Positions 35,232 through 44,498 of a stretch of 64,000 nt of DNA are shown here, piece by piece. A program made the position numbers and the translations under genes. Within the stretch, counting starts at the first letter, position 1, and each line of letters begins with the position of its first letter. The notes under the pieces are model-generated. The model did not search any database, was not told where the DNA came from, and worked only from the letters and a program-made list of their open reading frames with translations. This stretch comes from JAGTVG01 sp965365275 (GTDB lineage Bacteria > Bacteroidota > Bacteroidia > Cytophagales > Cyclobacteriaceae): contig CBDUBA010000009.1 of NCBI GenBank assembly GCA_965365275.1, positions 5,478 to 69,477 on the forward strand, in the 5' to 3' direction.

Positions 35232-38200
35232 TTGACACATAAGGAATTCATTCAATACTATATAAATGACAGTTATACACAGTCGGTTGCAAAGCTTGTA
35301 AAGCCGAACGACAAGCAAAATATTCAGCTTAAAGGTATTAATGGAAGCCTTGATGCAGTAATTGCCTCCACCCTCCACCAGATAAATCACCAGAATGATC
35401 TTTTTATTCTTCATGACAAGGAAGAAGCTGCATATTTCCAAAACGATCTTCAAAATTTACTACCCGCCAGGGAAATTTTTCTTTTTCCCGAATCTTTTAA
35501 GAGACCTTATGACATTCATGAGATTGAAAATGCTAATGTCCTTTTCAGGGCAGAGATATTGAACAGAATCAATCATAAAGATGTGAAGGGAGAATTGATT
35601 GTAACATATCCTGAGGCCCTTGCAGAGAAAGTAATTAACAAAAGGTCATTATTACAAAATACCCTCACGCTAAGGACATCGGACACCGTTGATATTCAAA
35701 GATTCAATGAGCAACTGATTTCATTTGATTTCGAAAAAACCGATTTTGTATATGAGGCTGGCCAGTTTTCAATCCGGGGCGGCATCGTTGATATATTTTC
35801 ATATGCACATGACCTTCCCTACAGGATTGAATTATTCGGAGATGAAATCGAAAGCATCAGGACGTTTAATCCAGATTCACAATTGTCGGTAGATCACTTA
35901 AAAGAAATCCACCTGATCCCAAATGTTCAAACCCGGCTTAAAAAAGAATCGATGGATTCATTTCTTTCTTTTTTCCCAAGAAATACCAAGATCTGGATAA
36001 AGGATTACAGCCTAACGTTGGATGTAATAGAAAAATACTATGATAAGGCCCTATCCCTTTTTGACCGTGTAGTTGACCAGAGTGGAAAAACCGCAGTTGT
36101 CTTACCTCCAAAGGATCTATTTGAATCCGCCAGGTCATTTTCAGATAAGATCCGGGAATTCAGTATTGTTGAATTTGGGAACCGGTTTTATCTTCCAAAA
36201 TCCATCGAAGTTGATTTTTCTTGCAGAAGTCAGCCATCATTCAATAAAAATTTTGAACTGCTCAGTCAAAATCTACTAGACAATCAGGAAAAGGGATATA
36301 AAAATATTATTTCTTCTGATTCGGAAAGTCAGATCAACAGATTGTCTACCATATTTGAAGAGATCAATCCGTTGGTCAGATTTGAATCCATCCCTGTTGA
36401 ATTGAGAAATGGATTTATCGATGATTTGAGCAAAATCGCTTTATATACCGATCACCAACTTTTTGACCGTTTTCATAAATATAAAACAAAGCGAAAATAT
36501 TCGAAATCCAGGTCTATTACTCTGCGTGAACTTCAAACGCTTCAACCCGGTGACTACGTGACCCATATCGATTATGGAATCGGCAGGTTTGTAGGATTAG
36601 ATAAAATAACAGTTAATGGTCAGGAACAGGAAGCTCTGAGGCTTATATACAAAGATGACGACCTCTTATATGTAAGTGTACAATCGCTTCATAAGATATC
36701 CAGGTTTTCAGGAAAGGAAGGAAATCCCCCGGTCATGAGTAAACTGGGCTCACAGGAATGGGAGATTAAGAAGCGAAAAGTAAAAAGCAAAGTAAAGGAC
36801 ATCGCATCCGATCTGATCAAACTTTATGCCCAAAGGAAAGCAACAAAAGGATTTTCTTTCAGCAGGGATAGTTTTTTGCAGGCTGAACTTGAATCCTCTT
36901 TTATATTCGAGGATACCCCGGACCAGGCCCGTTCAACTGAAGATGTTAAACAAGATATGATCCTCAGTCATCCAATGGACAGACTGGTTTGTGGTGATGT
37001 AGGTTTTGGCAAAACAGAGGTTGCCATCCGGGCGGCTTTTAAAGCAGTTTGTGATAATAAACAGGTTGCCATTCTGGTACCTACGACCATTCTGGCTTTT
37101 CAGCACTTCAGAACTTTTACAGAGCGGTTGAAGGATTTCCCGGTTGAAATTGATTACATCAGCCGGTTCAGATCGGCAAGTTCAATTAAAAAGATACTTG
37201 AAAGGATCAAGGAGAGAAAAACCGATATAATTATAGGAACACACCGGTTGGTGAATAAAGATATCCAGTTCAATGACCTCGGGCTATTGATAATAGATGA
37301 AGAACAGAAATTTGGTGTCGGCGTAAAAGAAAGACTCAAGGAACTTAAGATAAATGTTGATACACTTACGCTAACAGCCACCCCTATTCCGCGAACATTG
37401 CATTTTTCCCTCATGGGAGCAAGGGACCTGAGTATAATCGGAACACCACCGCCAAACAGGCAACCTGTAACCACAGAAATATATACCTTCAATGAAGAAG
37501 TGATCCGCGATGCCATAAGTTTTGAGTTACGCAGGGGAGGCCAGGTGTTTTTTGTTCACAATAGGATCAAAGATATTGAAGAAATAGCCAACATAGTATT
37601 AAAATTAGTGCCTGAAGCCAGAATTACCGTAGCACATGGACAAATGAAGGGGGATCAACTGGAAAGAAAAATGTTGAAATTCATTGAGGGGGAATATGAT
37701 ATACTGGTTTCAACCAATATTATTGAATCGGGTCTCGATATTCCAAATGCGAATACTATTATTATTAACCACTCCCATATGTTTGGTCTTGCTGATCTTC
37801 ATCAAATGAGGGGGCGGGTAGGTCGATCAAATAAAAAAGCATTCTGCTATTTATTGTCGCCACCCGTTTCTGCATTAACAGCCGAAGCAAGAAAAAGATT
37901 AAGAACACTAGAGGAATTTTCTGAACTAGGGGATGGTTTCAAGGTGGCCATGCGCGATCTTGATATACGTGGTGCCGGGAATCTCTTAGGAGGAGAACAA
38001 AGTGGTTTCATTAATGATCTTGGTTTCGATACGTATCATAAAATACTGGATGATGCAGTAAACGAACTTAAAGAGAGTGAATTCAGATATTTATTTGAAG
38101 AAGACCTTAAGGAAAAGGCAAAGTTGATTTCAGAAGATTGTATAATAGAAACTGATTTTGAAATGCTGATCCCGGAGGAATATGTGACAAATATTACAGA

Positions 38201-38588
38201 GAGACTGAATTTATATTCGCGCCTGGATAACATTGACTCTGAAGAATCCTTGCATAAATTTTCCATTGAGTTAAAAGACCGTTTTGGCCCTATTCCTGCC
38301 GAGGTGCAAACACTTTTTGAAACGGTAGAGATCAGGTGGATTGCCGAGCAATTGGGAATGGAGAAATTAACTATAAAAAACAATACACTTAAAGCACAGT
38401 TCATTGATCCTGAAAATGCGGTGTTCTACAATTCAGAAATCTTTGGAAAAATTTTGAATTACATAAAGAATAATTCATCCAAATGTTTATTAAAAGAAGT
38501 TAAAAACAGGCCGCAACTGATCATCAAAGATCTGGGCAATGTGTTGGAGGCAAAAAATACTTTACAAGAAATGATTGAAATTTCTTAG
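35232..38588 (+). CDS. mfd: Transcription-repair coupling factor
   Basis: DNA translocase that removes RNA polymerase stalled at lesions and recruits UvrA; 1118 aa, near the family norm. Order: UvrB-like N-terminal domain, CarD-like RNA-polymerase-interacting domain starting about residue 436 (LQPGDYVTHIDYGIGRFVG), helicase with Walker A GDVGFGKT (588-595), DEEQ (689-692), TATPIPRTL, the RecG/Mfd TRG region around GLADLHQMRGRVGRS, and a C-terminal TRCF domain. Starts with TTG at 35232; the codons upstream offer no better choice. Single gene, divergent from the COX3-like gene. Confidence 0.95.
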   Translation: MTHKEFIQYYINDSYTQSVAKLVKPNDKQNIQLKGINGSLDAVIASTLHQINHQNDLFILHDKEEAAYFQNDLQNLLPAREIFLFPESFKRPYDIHEIENANVLFRAEILNRINHKDVKGELIVTYPEALAEKVINKRSLLQNTLTLRTSDTVDIQRFNEQLISFDFEKTDFVYEAGQFSIRGGIVDIFSYAHDLPYRIELFGDEIESIRTFNPDSQLSVDHLKEIHLIPNVQTRLKKESMDSFLSFFPRNTKIWIKDYSLTLDVIEKYYDKALSLFDRVVDQSGKTAVVLPPKDLFESARSFSDKIREFSIVEFGNRFYLPKSIEVDFSCRSQPSFNKNFELLSQNLLDNQEKGYKNIISSDSESQINRLSTIFEEINPLVRFESIPVELRNGFIDDLSKIALYTDHQLFDRFHKYKTKRKYSKSRSITLRELQTLQPGDYVTHIDYGIGRFVGLDKITVNGQEQEALRLIYKDDDLLYVSVQSLHKISRFSGKEGNPPVMSKLGSQEWEIKKRKVKSKVKDIASDLIKLYAQRKATKGFSFSRDSFLQAELESSFIFEDTPDQARSTEDVKQDMILSHPMDRLVCGDVGFGKTEVAIRAAFKAVCDNKQVAILVPTTILAFQHFRTFTERLKDFPVEIDYISRFRSASSIKKILERIKERKTDIIIGTHRLVNKDIQFNDLGLLIIDEEQKFGVGVKERLKELKINVDTLTLTATPIPRTLHFSLMGARDLSIIGTPPPNRQPVTTEIYTFNEEVIRDAISFELRRGGQVFFVHNRIKDIEEIANIVLKLVPEARITVAHGQMKGDQLERKMLKFIEGEYDILVSTNIIESGLDIPNANTIIINHSHMFGLADLHQMRGRVGRSNKKAFCYLLSPPVSALTAEARKRLRTLEEFSELGDGFKVAMRDLDIRGAGNLLGGEQSGFINDLGFDTYHKILDDAVNELKESEFRYLFEEDLKEKAKLISEDCIIETDFEMLIPEEYVTNITERLNLYSRLDNIDSEESLHKFSIELKDRFGPIPAEVQTLFETVEIRWIAEQLGMEKLTIKNNTLKAQFIDPENAVFYNSEIFGKILNYIKNNSSKCLLKEVKNRPQLIIKDLGNVLEAKNTLQEMIEIS

Positions 38589-38722
38589 GTCGAACACAAT
38601 AATTTGCAATTTATACTATTATATATATGAAAGGTTCAATTGTAGAACCTTGGAAAATTGAAATATTTCATAAAAAATTTAACTTATAGTTGGTTTTTCA
38701 TGTAATATTGTCTCGATTTTTT

Positions 38723-38738
38723 CGGCATATAAATGCCG
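38723..38738. other. Short hairpin in the mfd-gldJ gap
   Basis: CGGCAT / ATGCCG around a 4-nt loop (ATAA), followed by GATTTT. It may be a weak terminator for mfd. The T-run is only four bases. Confidence 0.35.
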
Positions 38739-38746
38739 GATTTTAA

Positions 38747-38754
38747 TAGATTTG
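38747..38754 (+). promoter_or_regulatory. Possible -7 element of the gldJ gene
   Basis: TAGATTTG matches TAnnTTTG, 75 nt before the lipoprotein ATG at 38829. No TTG at the usual spacing upstream. Confidence 0.35.
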
Positions 38755-38828
38755 ACCGCTGATGTATATGCTTCAGCAAATTATTATTGAATTAAACAGG
38801 TGTTACGATTTTGAATAAAATTTTGTGT

Positions 38829-40061
38829 ATGAAAAATTTAATTCATTCCACTAGGTCCATATTAACTTTAGCAGCGATAGCTGTTATTATGTTTTCATGT
38901 GGCAAAAAGGGCGGTACGCCCACAGCTACTAATCCTGGTAAATACAGTACTGCAACCGGTCTCGAATACAATTCTGAGGAAGGTTTTCAGGTAGCTGAGT
39001 ACCGGGGTCAACCAGAAGGGCCAAATCTTGTATTTATTGAAGGGGGTAGAACCGTCCTGGGAGCCTATGAAGAGGATATCCTGACATGGCGGGATAATGT
39101 TGAACGAACCGTAACCGTCGCATCTTTCTATATGGATGAAACGGAAGTGGCAAACATCCACTGGCTCGAGTATTTGCATTATGTAAAGCTGGATTCTCCG
39201 AGGGTATCTTATGAATCTGCACTCCCTGATACTACAGTATGGGCAAGAGACCTTGCATTTAATGATCCATATCAGAATCATTATTTCCGATATCCAGGAT
39301 TCAGATTTTATCCTGTTGTAGGTGTTACTTGGAGGCAGGCTATAGATTATTGTAACTGGAGAACCGCTGTTGTTAACCAGAAATTAGCTGCAGATGCAGG
39401 ATTAGAAGACCTTCCAGCAGAAACCGGAGGTCGAATTCCACTTGAGACAGGTGTCGTTCTTCCCGATTACAGACTCCCTACAGAAGCAGAATGGGAATAT
39501 GCTGCACTGGCCATGATCGGGACACAATGGATGGATGAAAACCAGACGCATAACAGGGTATATCCATGGGATGGACATGCCTTACGTAATCCTTATGGTA
39601 AAGAAATGGGATTTTTCCTTGCCAACTTTAAAAGAGGGCGGGGTGACTATGCGGGTATTGCTGGTAAATTGAATGATGGTGCAATGATCACCGCATATAT
39701 TTACGAATATCCACCAAACGATTTTGGCCTATATAATATGGCAGGTAATGTAAATGAGTGGGTACTGGATGTTTACCGTCCTTTATCATTCCAGGATGTT
39801 CAGGACTTAAATCCTGTTCGTAGAAGTCCGGCAGATAGAAATGCCACACAAAATGCGAATATTGACGACCCGGAAACATGGTACGATTACCAAGGGAAAC
39901 AATCCCTCATCAGTGACCGTGCCAGAGTATACAAAGGAGGATCCTGGGCTGATATAGCCTATTGGATGGCGCCTGGTACCAGAAGATTCCTTTCAGAAGA
40001 TTCTGCTACCGCAACCATCGGATTCAGGTGCGCCATGATACGTGCTGGTTCAAATTATTAA
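38829..40061 (+). CDS. GldJ/GldK-type gliding motility (T9SS) lipoprotein
   Basis: 410 aa from the ATG at 38829 (an in-frame TTG at 38811 only extends the signal). Lipobox MFSC with Cys24. The body is an FGE/SUMF1-like fold: LVFIEGGRTVLGAYEED, DETEVANIHWLEYLHYV, VVGVTWRQAIDYCNWR, DYRLPTEAEWEYAA, NMAGNVNEWVLDVYRP, VYKGGSW and GFRCAM. In Bacteroidota such lipoproteins of this length are GldJ or GldK, outer-membrane-associated parts of gliding and type IX secretion. It fits the T9SS cargo protein in this window. It is not a formylglycine enzyme: the redox Cys residues of that family are not apparent. Confidence 0.82.
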   Translation: MKNLIHSTRSILTLAAIAVIMFSCGKKGGTPTATNPGKYSTATGLEYNSEEGFQVAEYRGQPEGPNLVFIEGGRTVLGAYEEDILTWRDNVERTVTVASFYMDETEVANIHWLEYLHYVKLDSPRVSYESALPDTTVWARDLAFNDPYQNHYFRYPGFRFYPVVGVTWRQAIDYCNWRTAVVNQKLAADAGLEDLPAETGGRIPLETGVVLPDYRLPTEAEWEYAALAMIGTQWMDENQTHNRVYPWDGHALRNPYGKEMGFFLANFKRGRGDYAGIAGKLNDGAMITAYIYEYPPNDFGLYNMAGNVNEWVLDVYRPLSFQDVQDLNPVRRSPADRNATQNANIDDPETWYDYQGKQSLISDRARVYKGGSWADIAYWMAPGTRRFLSEDSATATIGFRCAMIRAGSNY

Positions 40062-40085
40062 TTAAAATACATCATAATATGTTAG

Positions 40086-40113
40086 AGGCTGTCCTTACCA
40101 GACAGCCTTTTTT
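40086..40113 (+). terminator. Rho-independent terminator of the gldJ gene
   Basis: AGGCTGTC (40086-40093) pairs with GACAGCCT (40101-40108) around CTTACCA, followed by TTTTTT. Lies 25 nt after the stop. Confidence 0.88.
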
Positions 40114-40363
40114 GTTTAAAGAGATTGAGATTTAGATATATCGTCTTATTTAAACCATTCATTTTAAATCAGAAAACGAATACAAACAGTTTGAGGCATT
40201 TCTGGACATAGTTCAAAAATGAATTTCACTTTTCCAATTGGTTTTTGAGGACAAGGAAAGTATTTATTGCGAGAGTCACCTATCATAAATTCAATACGTC
40301 TTGCCGGAAAGCGCCCTGTTAATCAATGAAATTATTATCAATAATCTGGTTTTTAATTTAGGT
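40114..40363. other. 250-nt gap without recognisable content
   Basis: Between the gldJ terminator and the end of comF. AT-rich; no ORF, repeat, RNA fold or promoter that I can support. Both flanking genes end here (convergent), so no regulatory role is needed. Confidence 0.4.
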
Positions 40364-41038
40364 TTATCCTTTGGCCAAAGCAATAGAGGCTACTCCAGCG
40401 ACATGCGCGCCGGTTTTTTCCAGCGCTTCAGAGCAGGCTGATAATGTTGCACCTGTTGTAATTACATCGTCAACAACCAATATCTTCTTTGAAACAATTG
40501 AATCAATCTTCTTTATTTGAAATACACCTTCAACATTTTTGATTCGTTCAATCCTTGACTTATTTGTTTGAGATGGATTGTTTTTCACCCTGCAAATAAT
40601 ATCAGGCGACCATATAATTCCAGTTGATTTTGATATCCCTTCAGCAAAATAATCTGCTTGATTATAACCCCTTTTTTTTAGTTTTTTCTTATGCAGAGGG
40701 ACAGGCAGGATGATTTCAAATCCAGGTTTTGGTGGAATAAATTCCAATCCCATTCGGTATCCAATGAAGAACGCCAGATCCGGCTTATTATCGTATTTAA
40801 TTTTTTGCAGAAGTGTCTGACCTATCCCCTTCTTGTAATATTTGATGTATGAATAAACAAAAGAATAAAAATGTGCCCTGGACAGCATTGGTAAGAATGA
40901 AGTTGATTCATCACAGTTTCTGAATTTAGGTAATCGGAAATCGCACCTGGTACAAATCTTATATTCTCCCCGGGTGAGACCCGAATTACACAATGCACAG
41001 GTATGGGGATACACTAAAGAAAAAAGATCCTTTATCAT
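40364..41038 (-). CDS. ComF-family phosphoribosyltransferase-like protein
   Basis: 225 aa from the ATG at 41038 (the frame is open to 41116, but that extension would cross the divergent gene's promoter). N-terminal zinc-finger-like part has paired cysteines (HTCALCNSG, ICTRCDFR), then the double-zipped ComF motif KKKLKKRGYNQADYFAEGIS and a PRPP loop, ILVVDDVITTGATLSAC. ComF proteins take part in DNA uptake in naturally competent bacteria, but most bacteria carry one without known competence. Divergent from the CMD-family gene, with 55 nt between the starts. Confidence 0.88.
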   Translation of the reverse strand: MIKDLFSLVYPHTCALCNSGLTRGEYKICTRCDFRLPKFRNCDESTSFLPMLSRAHFYSFVYSYIKYYKKGIGQTLLQKIKYDNKPDLAFFIGYRMGLEFIPPKPGFEIILPVPLHKKKLKKRGYNQADYFAEGISKSTGIIWSPDIICRVKNNPSQTNKSRIERIKNVEGVFQIKKIDSIVSKKILVVDDVITTGATLSACSEALEKTGAHVAGVASIALAKG

Positions 41039-41045
41039 AAAGGTC

Positions 41046-41075
41046 TTGAAATACTGGTTGAATAGAATATATTTG
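41046..41075 (+). promoter_or_regulatory. Promoter of the CMD-family operon
   Basis: TTG (41046-41048), 19-nt spacer, TATATTTG (41068-41075): a textbook Bacteroidota promoter, with transcription expected near 41082 and a 12-nt leader to the ATG at 41094. Confidence 0.7.
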
Positions 41076-41093
41076 CTTGTTAACATAAATGTA

Positions 41094-41438
41094 ATGAATA
41101 AGGAAAAAGAATTCAATGATTATCGGAGCCGGATGAATGAAAGGCTTCTTGGGACCGATGACAAGATAATAAAAAGGATTTTTAATCTGGATACGAATGC
41201 ATTTCGGGATGGACATCTGAATACAAAAACCAAGGAATTGATCGGTCTCACGACTTCCCTTGTTCTGCGTTGCGATGACTGCGTCAAATATCACCTCGGT
41301 AAGTGTCATGAGTTGAAATTCAAAACTGAAGAGATTATTGAAGCAATGTCGATATCAACATTAATAGGTGGAACCATTGTTATCCCACATTTACGAAAGG
41401 CTGTTGAATACTGGGATGAATTGAATGAGCATGTTTAA
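41094..41438 (+). CDS. Carboxymuconolactone decarboxylase (AhpD-like) family protein
   Basis: 114 aa from the ATG at 41094. The single CMD domain has the AhpD-type active site C60-D-D-C63-x3-H67 (LRCDDCVKYH), which gives thiol-disulfide/peroxidase chemistry rather than lactone decarboxylation. AhpD relatives act as small hydroperoxide reductases. Its end overlaps the next small gene by 14 nt, and xth follows, so oxidative-damage handling is a plausible common theme. Confidence 0.85.
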   Translation: MNKEKEFNDYRSRMNERLLGTDDKIIKRIFNLDTNAFRDGHLNTKTKELIGLTTSLVLRCDDCVKYHLGKCHELKFKTEEIIEAMSISTLIGGTIVIPHLRKAVEYWDELNEHV

Positions 41439-41787
41439 AAAAGATCTTGAACTATACAGGCAATGGGAACTCGTACTTGACCACCTCGAAAAGGTGGTGG
41501 GTAAGCGCCCAACAGGTTTAAACGGCGTTCTTTTTCTAATCGGTGTTCGCGAATTAGGCAAAGGAAAAAAGGGATTTTCCAAGGAACAGAAGCAGGATTT
41601 AATACATATTGCTATATGTAAATTGATGAGTTTATCCGGGTATTATACTCTTGAGGGACTGGATGAGGAAGGGTGGCCGCATTGGAAGCTGGTCAAGAAA
41701 TTACCTCATGTCGATTTGTTAGATCAGGAGAAATTATTAAAAATGCATATTATTGAATACTTTGATAAGGAAATAGGATGGCACTAA
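41425..41787 (+). CDS. Hypothetical protein between CMD and xth genes
   Basis: 120 aa, soluble. It overlaps the CMD gene at the 5' end (14 nt) and xth at the 3' end (10 nt). Recognisable phrases are LNGVLFLIGVRELGKGKKGFSKEQKQDLIHIAIC, then GYYTLEGLDEEGWPHW. The amphipathic helices around the Gly/Lys turn suggest a small helical fold. I do not recognise a named family. The tight overlaps say it is translated with its neighbours. Start could be Met3 at 41431. Confidence 0.7.
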   Translation: MSMFKKDLELYRQWELVLDHLEKVVGKRPTGLNGVLFLIGVRELGKGKKGFSKEQKQDLIHIAICKLMSLSGYYTLEGLDEEGWPHWKLVKKLPHVDLLDQEKLLKMHIIEYFDKEIGWH

Positions 41788-42545
41788 GAATTTACTCATA
41801 TAATGTAAACGGTATCCGATCTGCTTTAAATAAAGGATTACTTCAATGGATTGAAAAATCTGATGCGGATATAATTTGTCTTCAGGAATTAAAAGCTCAG
41901 GAATCACAGGTTGATATTGCTTCCTTTGAATCCTTAGGTTATTCGGTATATCTTCATACTGCAGAAAAAAAAGGATACAGTGGGGTAGCTATTTTGTCAA
42001 GGCTTGAACCAGATCATATAGAATACGGATGCGGTAATCCAATCTATGATCGAGAAGGTCGAATAATTCGGATGGACCTGAAAGACCGTTCTATAATGTC
42101 AGTATATATTCCATCGGGATCGAGCGGAGATGATCGACAATCCTTTAAGATGAAATTCCTGGATTTTTTCTATGATTACATTGGAAGCCTTAAAAATATG
42201 ATACCCAGATTAATCATTTCAGGAGATTTTAATATTTGTCACAAGCCCATTGATATACATAATCCTGTTTCTAACAAAAATTCCTCGGGTTTTCTTCCCG
42301 AAGAAAGAGCATGGGTTACTAAGTTTTTGGATATGGGATTTACTGATACCTTCAGGTTTTTCAACAGTGAACCTCATAATTATACCTGGTGGAGTTTCAG
42401 GGCCAATGCAAGAGCAAAGAACCTGGGGTGGAGAATTGATTATCATATGACAACCGAGGTTTTAAATAATAAATTAACAGGGGCATCAATTTTTCCAGAT
42501 GCCGTTCATTCTGACCACTGCCCTATCTTGTTAGAAATTGAATGA
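41778..42545 (+). CDS. xth: Exodeoxyribonuclease III
   Basis: AP endonuclease and 3'-5' exonuclease of base excision repair; 255 aa. Endonuclease/exonuclease/phosphatase fold with SYNVNGIR (6-13), metal-binding Glu in LQELKAQE, SGDFNICH with the catalytic Asp-Asn, TWWSFRANARAKNLGWRIDY, and SDHCPIL with the terminal catalytic His. Last gene of the CMD operon, overlapping the previous gene by 10 nt. Stop at 42545, followed by a promoter for the next gene. Confidence 0.94.
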   Translation: MALRIYSYNVNGIRSALNKGLLQWIEKSDADIICLQELKAQESQVDIASFESLGYSVYLHTAEKKGYSGVAILSRLEPDHIEYGCGNPIYDREGRIIRMDLKDRSIMSVYIPSGSSGDDRQSFKMKFLDFFYDYIGSLKNMIPRLIISGDFNICHKPIDIHNPVSNKNSSGFLPEERAWVTKFLDMGFTDTFRFFNSEPHNYTWWSFRANARAKNLGWRIDYHMTTEVLNNKLTGASIFPDAVHSDHCPILLEIE

Positions 42546-42561
42546 AATATCTATAATTTTG
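42528..42561 (+). promoter_or_regulatory. Probable promoter of the SBP lipoprotein gene
   Basis: TTG (42528-42530), 23-nt spacer, TAATTTTG (42554-42561). The -7 match is exact but the spacer is at the long end. Transcription would begin near 42568. Confidence 0.45.
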
Positions 42562-42595
42562 TTATTGTGTTCTACTTCTTAACGTTTATCCGGAT

Positions 42596-44353
42596 ATGAA
42601 AAATTTATATTCTTTGTTTTCAGCCAGCATGTTAGTTTTGATTTTTTCATGCAGTTCCCCAGATGAAAATGAAAATTCCTCCCTGAAATTAACCAGGGCC
42701 AAGGGGGATCGCTATTATGGTGGCGTATTTCGTCTGAATGAATCTGAATATCTTAAAAATCTGTTTCCACATAATATTACTGATGCGTATTCGTATCGTA
42801 TCGCCTGTCAGATATACGAAGGTCTTTTTAAGTTCGATGATGAAACACTGAAGGTAATTCCAGCTCTTGCTGAGAATTTCGATATCGACGAAAGCAGTAA
42901 AATTTACACCATCAAGTTAAAAGAGGGCGTGTTTTTCCATGACGATCCCTGTTTTACAAACGGGATTGGAAGAGAAGTCACAGCCGACGATGTGAAATAC
43001 TGTTTTACAAGATTATGCACTCAAAATATTAATAACCAGTTATTTTCATCCATTTTCAAGGATGTTTTAGAGGGTGCGAACAAATATTATGAGGCAACTC
43101 GAAACGGGGCTACCCCGGATTTTGATGTAAGCGGAATAAAAGTAATTGATAAATACACTATTCAGCTGCGGCTTATAGAACCTAATTCTATTTTTATGGT
43201 TAACCTGTCGATGCCAGGATGTTTTATTTATCCCAGGGAGGCGGAAGAAAAATATGGTCTTGATATGCGTGTGAAAGCGGTTGGAACCGGACCTTTCATG
43301 CTGGCCAACCTGGATGAAGATATCTCAATTATCCTGAAAAAAAATGAAAGGTATCATGGTTTCGATGAATATGGGAATCAACTTCCGTTTCTGGATGCAC
43401 TGAGTATACAGTTTATTAAAGATAAAAAAACTGAATTATTCGAGTTCAGGAAGAGAAACCTGGATATGATATACAGGTTACCCACTGATCACATTCTTGA
43501 GATCCTGGATGAATCCCTATCAGTGAATCAGGGTGAATACAGGGAGTATGAACTACAACGTGTGCCTGAAATGGCTACTCAATTTTTGACCTTCAACCTC
43601 AAGAATACAATTTTCAGCAATATAAATGTTAGAAAGGCTTTCAATTATGCGATTGACAGAGAAAAGATCCTTGATTTTGTTTTGAATGGAGAGGGATTTG
43701 CTCCTGGCATAAACGGAATAACACCCCCGGTTCTATCGGATTATGATATCGAAGACATTGATGGATATAAATTAAATGTAGATTCTGCGAGGTATTTTCT
43801 TGATAAAGCAGGATACCGTGACGGGAAAAATTTTCCAAAGATAGAATTGTTCTTAAATCCTGAAGGAGAACGTAACACCAATGTAGCAATAGAAATACAA
43901 AAACAATTAAAGGATCATTTAAATATTAATATTGAATTGACTATTTTACCGTTTGCGCAACTGATAGAAAAAAGTTTTCAGGGTAATTTCAGTTTAATGA
44001 GGGCAGGATGGGTGGCGGATTATCCAAGTGCTGAAAACTTTCTCTGGATATTTTATGGACAGAATGTTCCAAACAATAAAGACAGGATATCGTATCCTAA
44101 TATATCCAGGTATAACAGTTCGGAGTTTGATCGGTATTTTAATGAGGCATTAAATGCAAAAAGTATTGAAGAAGCGAATGTTTTATTTAAAAAAGCCGAA
44201 AAAAGACTTATGAAGGACGCAGCAATTGTTGTTTTATGGTATGATGAAGGCTACAGGCTGATTCAATCATACGTAAAGAATTTTCCAAACAATCCAATGC
44301 AATACCGGGATTTCAGCGAGGTATACTTTAAAATGCCCAAACAATTGAATTGA
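42596..44353 (+). CDS. ABC transporter substrate-binding lipoprotein, family 5 (peptide/nickel type)
   Basis: 585 aa, lipobox IFSC (Cys19). Family 5 features: GGVFRLNE.. at the start, YEGLFKFDDETLKVIPALAENF, DDVKYCFTRL, AVGTGPFM, IQFIKDKKTELFEF, NIRKAFNYAI-like NVRKAFNYAIDREK, and a C-terminal YDEGYRLIQSYVKNF. Binds oligopeptides or similar solutes. No permease or ATPase genes are adjacent, so the transporter must be encoded elsewhere or the lipoprotein acts alone. Confidence 0.88.
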   Translation: MKNLYSLFSASMLVLIFSCSSPDENENSSLKLTRAKGDRYYGGVFRLNESEYLKNLFPHNITDAYSYRIACQIYEGLFKFDDETLKVIPALAENFDIDESSKIYTIKLKEGVFFHDDPCFTNGIGREVTADDVKYCFTRLCTQNINNQLFSSIFKDVLEGANKYYEATRNGATPDFDVSGIKVIDKYTIQLRLIEPNSIFMVNLSMPGCFIYPREAEEKYGLDMRVKAVGTGPFMLANLDEDISIILKKNERYHGFDEYGNQLPFLDALSIQFIKDKKTELFEFRKRNLDMIYRLPTDHILEILDESLSVNQGEYREYELQRVPEMATQFLTFNLKNTIFSNINVRKAFNYAIDREKILDFVLNGEGFAPGINGITPPVLSDYDIEDIDGYKLNVDSARYFLDKAGYRDGKNFPKIELFLNPEGERNTNVAIEIQKQLKDHLNINIELTILPFAQLIEKSFQGNFSLMRAGWVADYPSAENFLWIFYGQNVPNNKDRISYPNISRYNSSEFDRYFNEALNAKSIEEANVLFKKAEKRLMKDAAIVVLWYDEGYRLIQSYVKNFPNNPMQYRDFSEVYFKMPKQLN

Positions 44354-44498
44354 ACTATGAAATGAACATGAATTTTCTTCATTCTAAATTCACCAAAAGA
44401 ATGATTAAAATCTATGCGAGGTCCTGAATGCCTTCAGTTTTCTGAACATTAAGGAATCAAAAAATTTTAAACAGATGAAATACAAATTGTAGTAAAGG

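Noticed and set aside
38829..40061. Formylglycine-generating enzyme that would mature the sulfatase
   Set aside because: The FGE fold is shared, but the protein is a GldJ/GldK-type lipoprotein and the catalytic cysteines of FGE are not seen.
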